Made by a program: the position numbers and the translations under genes. Source: Dama dama (Eukaryota > Chordata > Mammalia > Artiodactyla > Cervidae). From it: a DNA stretch of 64,000 nt. The notes beneath the pieces were generated by a model. That model had not been told where the DNA came from and searched no databases. It was given only the letters and a program-made list of their open reading frames with translations. The stretch covers positions 92,200,001 to 92,264,000 of the forward strand of contig NC_083692.1 of NCBI RefSeq assembly GCF_033118175.1, given 5' to 3'. This document shows positions 1 through 9,303 of the stretch, in pieces. Positions within the stretch are counted from its first letter, which is position 1. Each line of letters starts with the position of its first letter.

Positions 1-499
1 GACTCTGCCTACACACCCCTGGCACCCAGGGGACCTTCTAGTGCCCCCTCTGCCGTGGCTGGGCCTTTGCCGTCCTGTGTGCTCCCGTGGCCCTGTCCTC
101 CTGTAGCACATACTGCATTATAGTGGCCTGACTTCCACGCCATCTTCCCAACCCCCTGGAACACTTCATGAGGACAGGGCTGCACTGTCCTGGCCCATGG
201 TGAGTGATCTGCACATCCCTGCCGTGGTGCCTTGGCCTTCCCTCCAAAGTAGCAGTCAGATGTCTGGTATCCAGAAGTTCTAAGGGCGAGTGGGTGGAGG
301 GCCTCTCATTTTCAGGGGAGCCCGGGAGATCCCAGCGCTGGCTGTCTGTGTGAACGGTGCCCCAGTGTAGGCTGTCCCTCAGTGGGAGGCCTGCCCCAGC
401 CTCACCCCACCTCTGGGGAGCAGCGTTTACAGCCTGAAGGGGATGAAGAGGCCAGAGGTCCAGTGAGCAGATCTCACGGGCTGGGGTGGGGCCAGGGGT
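1..499. other. Unassigned moderately GC-rich DNA
   Basis: No repeat, RNA gene or convincing exon is recognisable. Short open frames here lack codon structure and any familiar protein motif. Confidence 0.5.
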
Positions 500-650
500 G
501 TCACGGGAAGAGCATTAGCCTTATGAGACTGGGGCTCTCCTCTTGGCTCTGCTGCTTACTCACTCTGTGTCTTTGGAAAGTCCCTTCTACTTCTCTGAGC
601 TTGAGGTTCTTGTCCTCAAGCTGAAGGGTTTGATGAGAAGATGTCTAAAG
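500..650 (+). repeat. MIR SINE relic
   Basis: The sequence follows the MIR core: a tRNA-like start, then TGGCTCTGCTGCTTACTCAC, then a segment matching the part of the consensus that describes loss of the CTCATCTGTAAAATG tail. It is old and diverged, predates placental orders, and has no coding capacity. Confidence 0.6.
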
Positions 651-949
651 TTTTCATTTCTCATTAAACTTCTAGAATCCTAAGAGAGCAGAAGGTACAG
701 AAATCCCTGGTCCTCTCAAGCTCCAGCAACCCATGGAAAACTATACAGTGACGAAGAGCTCTCTTGTAACATGATTTCTCAAATAATGGACTCCTTTAAC
801 AAGACTAATGTAATGAGCAAAGTGTTCATGAGTCTGAAATAATGTATTAAATTTCACATGGCCTTTTAAAATTGAGGGAGAGGAGATATTGAACAAAATG
901 TTCCATGGACATTATGAACTTAAAAGGCTTGAGAAACTACTCCATTAAG

Positions 950-1215
950 TTCGTAAATATTTGCCGAACCTCTGCTCCATGCCAGGCACAGTGCTAGGCT
1001 CTGCGAACACAAGGATGAATAAGACAGTCCCTGCTCTTTGAGGAAATTAGGGTGTGGTGTGGGCAGACAACATGGAAAAGGTCATTTCAAGATGCTGGAA
1101 TAAGGATACTGACAGAAATGTGCCCAGAGGGCCAGGGGGCTGGAGAGTGTCCTAGAAAGGTCTCTTATGGGAAGTGGTAATTGAACTGACTTTGAAAGAA
1201 GTAATTCAGGCCTTT
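950..1215 (-). repeat. L2 LINE 3' relic
   Basis: GCCAGGCACAGTGCTAGGCTC followed by AAGGATGAATAAGACAG and CCCTGCTCTTTGAGGAAAT is the typical reverse-complement L2 3' region. Similarity continues weakly through the segment describing gain and treatment spacing near 1140-1215. No open frame survives. Confidence 0.7.
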
Positions 1216-1932
1216 TTTGTTGAACCCAAAATTCTACAAGGCTTTCCAGTTTCAGCCTAGTCATTACCTTTACTGTTAAGCTCAGAATTTATTGGCTTTT
1301 TTTCCCCCAGAAGAGACAGTAATGTGGACTAGCAACCCAGGAGGGCTTTTGAAAACAGGGGAGGAGGGTCAAATTCTCTTAGCTAATTCCTTTCCATTTA
1401 TTCTATGCATTGGTATCGGTTTTGGTGAGATAAGTTTCTTTGGGCTCATCTTTTAAATGTCCTGAAATAAATTCTACTGACAGGAAGGCTGACCTAAGAT
1501 CGCTGGTTTGGTCACTTCTAGTTCTCAGGCCATGGCTCTACTCCCTCAACTAGACTATCCCTGTCCCCAAGTTGTTCCTCAAAGCTCTCAGTTATTGTAG
1601 GTAAGAATGAAGGGAAATAGAGAAGCCCCGAAGCAACTAAAGGCAGATCTAGAGAGCCCAAGACCTTCACTGATCTATGAAGTGTCGTAAGTCTGCGCTT
1701 GGCGTGCTCCCATCCACTTGGTATGCGCCCTTAAATTTACAGAATTTCCAACTGCAGTTCAACTTCCTTTTCAGAAACAAAATGAAAATTTTATGAACAT
1801 GCCACTCTGGACCTACTATATATGGCTTTTCAACAGATAACAGTATTTTCTGGGTTTTGGAAGACAGAAAATGTGTATATTGAGGTGGTCAAAAGAGAGA
1901 GGACCTTGTCTATTCCAAAGAAGAATCTATAG
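1216..1932. other. Unassigned intergenic DNA
   Basis: Average-composition DNA with no recognisable repeat, exon or RNA gene. Confidence 0.5.
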
Positions 1933-2060
1933 GGACTTCCCTGGTGATCCAGTGGCTAAGACTCCGCACTTCCCATGCAGGGGATGTAAATTCAATCCCT
2001 GATTGGGGAACTAAGATCCCATATGCCACATGGCACGGCCAAAAATTTGTAAAAATAATT
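1933..2060 (+). repeat. CHR-type tRNA-derived SINE
   Basis: It begins GGGACTTCCCTGGTGATCCA, has a degenerate internal B-box region (TTCAATCCCTGATTGGGG), then GGAACTAAGATCCCATATGC and a short A-rich tail. This is the standard Cetartiodactyl CHR layout on the + strand. Confidence 0.85.
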
Positions 2061-2072
2061 TCAAAGGAGAAT

Positions 2073-2839
2073 CTACGACAGAACACTGAAGAGATGGACC
2101 ATGAGCTCCTAGAGGAAGAAACTGGCCTCTAGGTCTTCAGGACAAGTTGCAGAGACAGCACAGCTCTCTCTGAACAGAACTACGATAGGCCTAATAAGTC
2201 TGCAATTACAGAGGGGTCTCCCCTTACTGTGTCCCAGGGACATGAGAGAAAACACTGGGTATGATGCTAAACCATGAGGTGGATTCATAACCAGTTAAAT
2301 GACTACCCTGAAAGCGTGCTCATGGGAATTCATGTCATCTTGGAAGGAGTTTGTAGTATTAAGTCCTAAAGTCCTAGGGAGCTGCTTTGCATCTTTCTTG
2401 AAACAAGACAGGGAGGAGGGAGTACAACAGAGGAAAGAAAAACGAAGGAAGGAAGAAGGAAGAAGAGTGGGGACTAATTAGCCACAGGGCTCTGACCATA
2501 AGCTGGTCCTGTTTAGCATTTATGTCCCCTTGGAAGGTGGCGTGGAGAGCAGGAGCAGCAGAATGGCAGGTGATGCTAGTCAGCATGAGGATTGGGAGGT
2601 GACACGTCCTTGCCAAGAGCAAGGCGATCAGCTAAGTAGAGAAAGATGAAACGTAGCTGGGATGAAGGCAGGTTTCTACCCACAGGCCCAAAACATCAGT
2701 TGTGCATGTTAAGATGAGAGAGGCATGAATTAGCCACGGCACCTACGAAACAGATACACATCCTGAAAGTCAAAGAGTTTGAACTGACTGTACACTCACA
2801 GGCAGTGAGGTCAGATAGTTGAATGGGATCTTAGACTAG
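2073..2839. other. Unassigned intergenic DNA
   Basis: No recognisable element. A purine-rich patch lies at 2404-2470 and produces a spurious Lys/Arg/Glu-rich reading frame. Confidence 0.5.
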
Positions 2840-3195
2840 AATGAGGGAGTTGATGTTTCTCCTTTACTCTGAACTATTCAGACCATATCTGGAAAATTCT
2901 ACCCAGTTTAGGACTCTGTGTTTTAAGAAGCATATAGACAAACTGAAAAGTATCCAGAGGAATGTGTTTACCAAGATAGTGAAAACCTAGTGTCTTCTTG
3001 GAAAAGAGAAGACAGAAGGCCATAGCACTAACTTCACAGGCTTGAAAGGGAATTTGATTTGAAAGAAATACAAATCTGGGACAGATCTAAGGAAGACCTT
3101 TCTAACAAAACTGCTAAAAATTAAAATAGGCCACCTTGGGACGAGTGATGTTTTCATCCACTGGGAGTGTTTTAACACGGGCTGAGGGCTGCCAC
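2840..3195 (+). repeat. Ancient CR1-type (L3-like) LINE 3' relic
   Basis: The order of motifs matches CR1-type 3' ends: ATATCTGGAAAATTCTACCC (from the 'atctggagtactgtgt' segment), AAACTGAAAAGTATCCAGAG (from the 'ctggag-gtccagagg' segment), GGAAAAGAGAAGACAGAAGG, then GGGACAGATCTAAGGAAGAC and GGCCACCTTGGGACGAGTGA. It is heavily diverged with no intact frame. A named subfamily cannot be assigned by eye. Confidence 0.65.
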
Positions 3196-4309
3196 TGCAA
3201 AATAACATAGAAGGGACCCTCTCTTTGTGTGTGTGCATGTGTATGGGTACAAACATACATACAGGCTTTCTTTTATATGTTCTTAGAGCAAGTACTATGT
3301 GCCAGCCAGTGGGGATCCCAAGACAGTACCTTCCACAAACGAGACAGATCAGAATCACAGCCCAACAAGACACGTGTAGTCCTAGATATGTAATAATAAG
3401 TGCAATAAAAGAGAGACAGGGAATGACTAACTCCGCTGCTCAGGACAGTGAATTCTGAGCCAGGCAAAGCAGAGGGACGAGGGGTGCCGTGACATCCAGC
3501 TCAGGAAGTCGCTGGTGTGTGGGGAAGGTGAGCTGGCAGAGGTGGGCTGACCCGGGGGGGGGGGGAACTGGGAGAGACCACTTAAAACAGACATTTCAGA
3601 CAATGACGCTGCTGACCGAAAGGAAGGGCCGGGCTCAGGGAGACAGGTAATGGGAGACTAGATAATCATTTCTATCTCTCAGAACCGTAAGTTCATGGAT
3701 TAATTTAAATGTGAGCTTTTTTTGGATAAAAAATGCTTTTAAGGGGCTAATAAGAGGACAGCTCTAAATTTATGCAAAAAAGAGTTGTCTGTCCCTGTCC
3801 ATGAAAATCAGCCGAAAAGGTTTGGGTAGGTCTGGTAGCGTGATCCTGGGCCATGGAGACTTGGTCTGGGGCAGGGTCAGGACTGACCAGGGGTGCTGTC
3901 CAAGAAGAGGAACAATTGCAGAGCTCCTAAACACAATCCGTGAGCACTGGACAAGTAAGTCTGTCTAAACTGAGTGTAAATTCCAGTGGAGAACTAGAAA
4001 TTGAGAGAAGGCTCTCTGGCTACTGGAGCTCTCAAAGATACTAACACCTGAGCCAAGGAAAAGCTGCCTTTGACCTGGGGAACTGGCCTGCCCCTCACAG
4101 CCAGCCCTTGGTAGTCTCCTGCTGAGCATCAACAATTTCACAGTGTAGCAGCCCTGAACACGGGCATTCGGTGACCATGATGGGTCTAGACAAAACAAGA
4201 CCTCCACAAAAACAGAAGACTATTGTCAAAACCACAAAAATGGCCAGTCCCCTATCTGGCTAGTAGGGGTGATAGCTACTGATTTTGTTAATTACAGCAA
4301 CAGCCTTGC
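3196..4309. other. Unassigned intergenic DNA with a poly-G run
   Basis: A 12-G run lies at 3554-3565 and a short GT-rich patch at 3225-3245. No exon, RNA gene or clear repeat is seen otherwise. Confidence 0.5.
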
Positions 4310-4910
4310 TTCACTCTTCTCATCTTCCAGAGATGTTTTAAGCTACCCACTGAAGCTCTACTCTACTTCCTGATAGCATCCAAGTTAAATCCAAGCCCCA
4401 CTTCTTTGATCCCTTCCCCAAATCATTTAACACAAGTCCCAGCCCTTTAACAAGTCCTGTCTAACCCCTCTTCCTGAGATGCCTCATGGTTGGCCATGGT
4501 GCTTGTTCTGTTGCAGCGCACCACATCAGCGAGGCCATTTATTCCTGGGGGTCCTTGGTTGGAGGGCATTGACACAGCATAACATTTTATTTTACCCCCA
4601 ACCTTTTGTCTCTGGGGTTCAGTGTGTCTCTGAAGTTTTCTGGTCAATATTATATGCCACTCAGAATGGTTGGCTAGTGCACGTACTGCTTCAAGCACAA
4701 GATCTGAGCTGTCCACTTTGTTCACTTGATGCATTTCAAGATCCAGCTCAAATATCAGCTACTTCTGTGAAGACCTGGTATCTCCCTTGAACCTATCCAT
4801 CCCGGAGATACTACCACACATGGTACTAACCTCAGTTAGCAGATATTCAGTAAACTTTTTTTTACAAATATTTTTGAACACTCCCCATAGATTGTGAATT
4901 TATTAAGAGC
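4310..4910 (+). repeat. L2 LINE 3' relic, left part
   Basis: Segments such as TTAAATCCAAGCCCCACTTC (4384) and TTTCAAGATCCAGCTCAAAT with GTGAAGACCTGG (4733-4777) match the L2 3' region in sense orientation. The middle (about 4440-4730) is not clearly alignable. The relic is split by the Bov-A insertion that follows and resumes at 5045. Confidence 0.6.
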
Positions 4911-5044
4911 TAGTGCTGTGCTGTGCTAAGTCACTCAGTTGTGTCCAACTCTTTGAGACCCCGTAGGCTGTAGCCTGCCAGGCTCCTCTGTCCATTGAAT
5001 TCTCCAGGCAAGAATACTGGGGTGGGTTGCCATTTCCTACTCCA
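4911..5044 (-). mobile_element. Bov-A monomer SINE inserted in L2
   Basis: GTGTCCAACTCTTTGAGACC, then GCCTGCCAGGCTCCTCTGTCC and CCAGGCAAGAATACTGGGGT are Bov-A in reverse orientation. It is bracketed by an imperfect 10-bp duplication (TATTAAGAGC at 4901-4910, TATTGAGAGC at 5045-5054), which dates it after the L2 relic. Confidence 0.88.
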
Positions 5045-5170
5045 TATTGAGAGCAAGAACTCTGTCTTATTCCTCTTTGGGTCCTCAGTGTCTAATGTGG
5101 TTCATATAGAAAGTGTTCAATGAAAGGTCATTAAATGAGTAAATGGTCAAATGGATGAATGAAATGTTAG
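5045..5170 (+). repeat. L2 LINE 3' relic, right part
   Basis: GAGAGCAAGAACTCTGTCTTA, then GTCCTCAGTGTCTAATGTGG and GTGTTCAATGAAAGG follow the L2 3' terminus that ends in the 'gtgctcaataaatgtttgttgaatgaatga' motif. It continues the relic interrupted at 4911. Confidence 0.7.
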
Positions 5171-5466
5171 ACTTGGAAGTACCTAAACAGTGATCTAGCT
5201 TAGGGGTCTGAAACTCAAATACCTATTGGATCTCAGCAGGTGACGGACAAGGAGGGGTTTCTGGTTTCCTGGACAATACCTGCCCCATCAGTCCCAGTGA
5301 ATTGTTGGTAGGAAGGAGAGTGGGTTCACTGTTGCCACAATCTTCTGATTTTTAAAGAAAAGACAGATATATAAACATTTTTTAATGTTTTGAAATGCTG
5401 TGTGGGCCTAATGCATCCGTGGACCAGATTTACTTTCTGGTCTGCCAATTTGTGACTTCTGATCTT

Positions 5467-5793
5467 CAGTTCAGTTCAGTCACTCAGTCGTGTCCAACTC
5501 TTTGCGACCCCATGAACCACAGCACCCCAGGCCTCCCTGTCCATCACCAACTCCCGGAGTTTACTCAAACTCATGCCGATCGAGTTGGTGATGCCATCCA
5601 GTCATCTCATCTTCTGTCGTCCCCTTCTCCTCCTGCCCCCAATCCCTGCCAGCATCAGGGTCTTTTCCAATGAGTCAACTCTTCTCATGAGGTGGCCAAA
5701 GTACTGGAGTTTCAGCTTCAGCATCGGTCCTTCCGATGAACACCCAGGACTGATCTCCTTTAGGATGGACTGGTTGGATCTCCTTGCAGTCCA
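5467..5793 (-). mobile_element. BovB (RTE) LINE, 5'-truncated copy with target-site duplication
   Basis: It starts with the inverted BovB 3' end (CAGTTCAGTTCAGTCACTCA), then ATCACCAACTCCCGGAGTTT and GAGGTGGCCAAAGTACTGGA, ending in GGTTGGATCTCCTTGCAGTC. Read on the minus strand this covers the last part of the reverse-transcriptase ORF and the short 3' end. A perfect 12-bp duplication ACTTCTGATCTT flanks it (5455-5466 and 5794-5805), so the 327-bp insert is a complete, 5'-truncated retrotransposition event. It is non-autonomous and non-coding now. Confidence 0.93.
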
Positions 5794-5821
5794 ACTTCTG
5801 ATCTTAGCCGACCCCTAATTT

Positions 5822-5915
5822 TATGTACAAGAGACTGTAGTCCACAGAGATTAGGGACATGCCTGAGGTCATCCGGTCATCATTGGCAGAACTGACTCAA
5901 ACCCAGGTCTTAATA
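5822..5915 (-). repeat. MIR SINE relic
   Basis: GACATGCCTGAGGTCATCCG followed by GCAGAACTGACTCAAACCCA is the reverse-complement MIR core ('cttgcccaaggtcacacagc...gagctgggattcgaaccca'). Confidence 0.7.
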
Positions 5916-6663
5916 AGAATCACAATGCAAAAAAAGAAAAAAAGAATCACTGTCCAAATTACTATCTACTGATCATATTCTGGGAGTAGGGCATTCAGAC
6001 CTTAACACTCCTATTCAAGCCAAATTGCAGGTGTTATGGGTGAGAAAACCGTTAGTAAAAATCTTAGAAATGGGATCTAGACTTTGTGGATGGTTGCATA
6101 TGTCAGATAATGTTTCTAAACAGGTCCTAATACTTGCTTCCCTTCCCCAGTGTTGTGTCTGTATTTCCTTCTCACTAGCGAGGTTAATTATATATCCTTT
6201 AAATATAAATTTTATTTCTGTCAGTATGGAACATGTAGTATAAAACTACAGGGTTTACAATAATAACTCCAAGTCCCCAGCCTCACACTTCCCCTCTGCG
6301 GTGCTGCTCCCCGAAGGCAATTACTTCCAACTCTTTTAAGTGGTAACATGCTTTGCTTAAAGTCTTTTTAAATTAATTGTTCTCTTGTTTTGCCCTTCTG
6401 CTCTAGGAAACTTTCTGGTATCATTTATTTCATCATTTTCTCCTTTTCAATTTCTCAGTTTTCTGCTTCTAGAATTCCTGTTATTTGGTGGTTTTAATTA
6501 TCTTTTCTTCCCTGTCTTCCATCTCTTTTTAAAAAATCTATTTTATTTGAGACTTCCTCAGTTTTGTCTTACAGACCTTTTGTCTTTTATTTGTGCTATT
6601 ATATTTTTAAATTCCCAGTGTGCTATTCATTCTCTGAATGTTTTCTCCTTAGTGTCCCCCTCT
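5916..6663. other. Unassigned T-rich DNA
   Basis: From about 6370 to 6650 the + strand is strongly T/C-rich. It creates hydrophobic pseudo-reading frames but shows no repeat family I can name. Confidence 0.5.
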
Positions 6664-6842
6664 TCTTAACTCAGCTGGTAAAGAATCTGTCTGCAGTGCA
6701 GGAGACCTGGGTTCAGTTCCTGGGTTGGGAGAAGGGATAGACTCCAGAATTCTTGCCTGGAGGATTCCATGGACAGAGGAGCCTGGCAGGCTACACTGCA
6801 TGGGGTCGCAAAGAGTCGGACACGACAGACTGACTTTCATAC
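6664..6842 (+). mobile_element. Bov-tA SINE
   Basis: The tRNA-Glu-derived head is CAGCTGGTAAAGAATCTGTC with B-box-like GGTTCAGTTCCTGGG. It is joined to a Bov-A unit (TTCTTGCCTGGAGGATTCCA ... GGGGTCGCAAAGAGTCGGAC) ending near CACGACAGACTGAC. Confidence 0.92.
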
Positions 6843-8654
6843 TCACTTCTTGTTCTGTGGCTTCAACATCATCTCACATTCCCAGTAGTTGTAGTTTGTT
6901 CATTGGCTTGCTTGAAGTTTCTTATGCTCTGTTTTCTTTGAGTTCCTTTCTCTTTAGTGTTTGTTTCAATCTCTGCTTTCCATTAGCAGATTTTCTCAAA
7001 TGTCTAATGGACTTTGGATGTTTGATTGTATTTAAAAGTGAGACTAAAATAAAATAAATAAGCAAAGCACTAACGTACTGATGATGAATGCTGTGTGCAA
7101 GGTAGGGGTTTTTGACTGGTGGGCTTCACTGTAAAATAATCAGGTAGGAGACCCAGGTATTGTTCTTAGCTTTCCAATGGTCAGTGTTGGCAGACAATTT
7201 TATGAGAGAAGAATCCTCTAGATTTCCTCCTCAGAAATAAAAATGCTGGCTCCCAGTGTTCTGAGAGCCCAACAGAAGAATTGAAGAGGGTTTGGAGAAC
7301 TCACTAACATGTAGACTTTCACATCATTCCCGTTTCTAACATTCTACCTCACCCCTAGCCCAACAAGGGTCCTCAGATCCTTTCTGGTTCAACATCTCCA
7401 AGGGAAGAATCTCAGTGTGTTTCTCGGAAGATGGGGGAGATTTGTTTATCTCTGGCGTAAGCTGCGTTGCTCCTTGTTGGTTTTGCCCACTGCAGGCTCA
7501 AGTCTCAGACTTGAAGGTCTTCACTTCTGCATTCCAGCTTCCAAGATTCTGTTTGCTTTTCTCTTCTTTTGTCATCTCCTATCTGACTTTGGTTTGTTTT
7601 TTGTTTTGTTTTGTTTTGTTTTTTTGGTGCCTTCTTTATTCTTTTACCATCACTTTAAAAGGGTTTTCAATGAAGAGCATAAACCAGTGGATATGTTTGA
7701 TCAACCATGTGTAATTTGGAAGTCTCCCTAGGAAACTTAGACTTGATTTTTCACGTCTGTTAGTCTGGGACGCATCTTGGCTAGGCACTAACTTGGACAG
7801 TGATCAACTTGACCCATTCCCTGTTTTTAACAAGCTGTCTTACTGATGTATCTACAAACTCAAAAGTGTCCTTTGACTTCTCATGTTTGATAGCACTGGT
7901 ATGGAGATCTATCTGCTCTGCCTGTGGTGGAACTACACAGTCTTGAACAAGTGATGTTCTAATACTTATTATGTTTCCTAATTTTATGAAAAGGCTCATA
8001 TGTCAACAGTTTGAGTATTTTAAATCCAGCCTATTACCTTTTAAATTTTGTGCCTTTTCATAGCTGAGTTGCACCTTACTAATCTGTGCAATTGTATTTA
8101 CATGAACATACTACTACTTTGCATTGAATTATAAGGGGATTGCATAGCATTCTTTATGCATTCGGTGTCTAGTATCGTCAATAACGATGGATGTATGGTA
8201 TCTGCTACCAGACTGGCCCATGAAAGATGTTCTGTTACTGACAGCTGTGGCAGTGGCAGTGGGGACGGTGGCCTGACGGTAGAGATGTGGGGGAGTGGCA
8301 GTGAGGGTGACAGTTCTAAGCAGCATGTGAGAGGATTTTTAAAATTAATTAAATTCCCTTCATTATTAGTACTTGGCTCTTGTTATATAATCTGTAACAT
8401 TTGGGATACGCCATCATGAATAAAACTATCCACAATTGTCGGTGCCCACTTGTGGCCCTGTCCACACCTCTAAGGTTTCATGAAGAGTCAGAGAGTCGAA
8501 AAATCAGAATATCTAAACGGGGTGATTGAGAGAAGCCACAGCTTTTTTCATGGTAGTCTTTTCACTCTACAGAAGGACCAGATTTGACTCATGTGACTGA
8601 AATAGGCAATTATACAACTACAACCATACCCACTTATCAATTAATTGATGTCTC
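6843..8654. other. Unassigned intergenic DNA
   Basis: No exon, RNA gene or confident repeat apart from a (TTTTG)n tract at 7591-7626. A patch with repeated GTGGCAGTGG-like words at 8245-8310 is only mildly low-complexity. Confidence 0.5.
7591..7626. repeat. (TTTTG)n simple repeat
   Basis: Several near-perfect TTTTG units followed by a T run. Confidence 0.9.
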
Positions 8655-8735
8655 TGTTCCAAAGCATGGTATTGGAGGTTCACAGGGACACAAAAGACAA
8701 TCTTTATTCTCTAGGAACCTAGCAACAGTACAAAG
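8655..8735 (-). repeat. Possible L2 fragment
   Basis: CAGGGACACAAAAGACAATC followed by TTTATTCTCTAGGAACCTAG resembles the reverse L2 segment 'gaataagacacagtccctgctctcaaggagct'. It is short and diverged. Confidence 0.4.
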
Positions 8736-8877
8736 CAGTATAGGGTTAGCTTCCAGTGAACATGATAGGTTTAAAAGAAGCAGAATTTATAATGGGTAGC
8801 AATAACTGCACTGGTCGGTTTTTTGCACTTTGTATCCCAACTATAGGATTTACTACATGGCATAGTTATTTGCCTGC

Positions 8878-8990
8878 TACATGATTGTCTTTTCCACCAG
8901 GGCATGGGGCCTAATCTATTCATCTTTGTCTCACCAGCAATTTGCACAGTAGTTGGCACAGTCAATAAATGTTTACTGAATGAGGAAGTG
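8878..8990 (+). repeat. L2 LINE 3' end relic
   Basis: AGGGCATGGGGCCTAATCTA, then CAGCAATTTGCACAGTAGTT and TCAATAAATGTTTACTGAAT match the sense L2 3' terminus. Confidence 0.75.
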
Positions 8991-9128
8991 AATTCATAGA
9001 GGGAGCGAGATCAGGCTGGATCTAGGAAACAGGCAAATGAAACAGAGAGTATTCCTGGAGAGGAAGTGTAGTTGGAGTATACAGCTGGTGTTCTGAAACA
9101 GATCTCACTGGACAGGACTCAGTGGGTG

Positions 9129-9303
9129 AGTTCAGTTCAGTTCAGTCACTCAGTTGTGTCCAACTCTTTGCAACTCCTTGGACTGCAGCACACCAGGCTT
9201 CCCTCTCCATTACCAGCTCCTGGAGCTTACTCAAACTCATGTCCATCGAGTCAGTGATGCCATCCAACCATCTCATCCTCTGCCGTCCCCTTCTCCTCTT
9301 GCC
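9129..9303 (-). mobile_element. BovB LINE, short 5'-truncated copy
   Basis: GTTCAGTTCAGTTCAGTCAC, then CAACTCTTTGCAACTCC and GTCAGTGATGCCATCCAACC, ending at CGTCCCCTTCTCCTCTTGCC. It matches only the last part of BovB in reverse. It is the last ruminant-lineage insertion before the repeat-depleted block that starts here. Confidence 0.9.

Noticed and set aside
1933..2060. tRNA-like A/B-box sequences as tRNA genes
   Set aside because: Here and at all Bov-tA and CHR copies the tRNA-like head is part of a SINE. The acceptor stem and cloverleaf are not intact.
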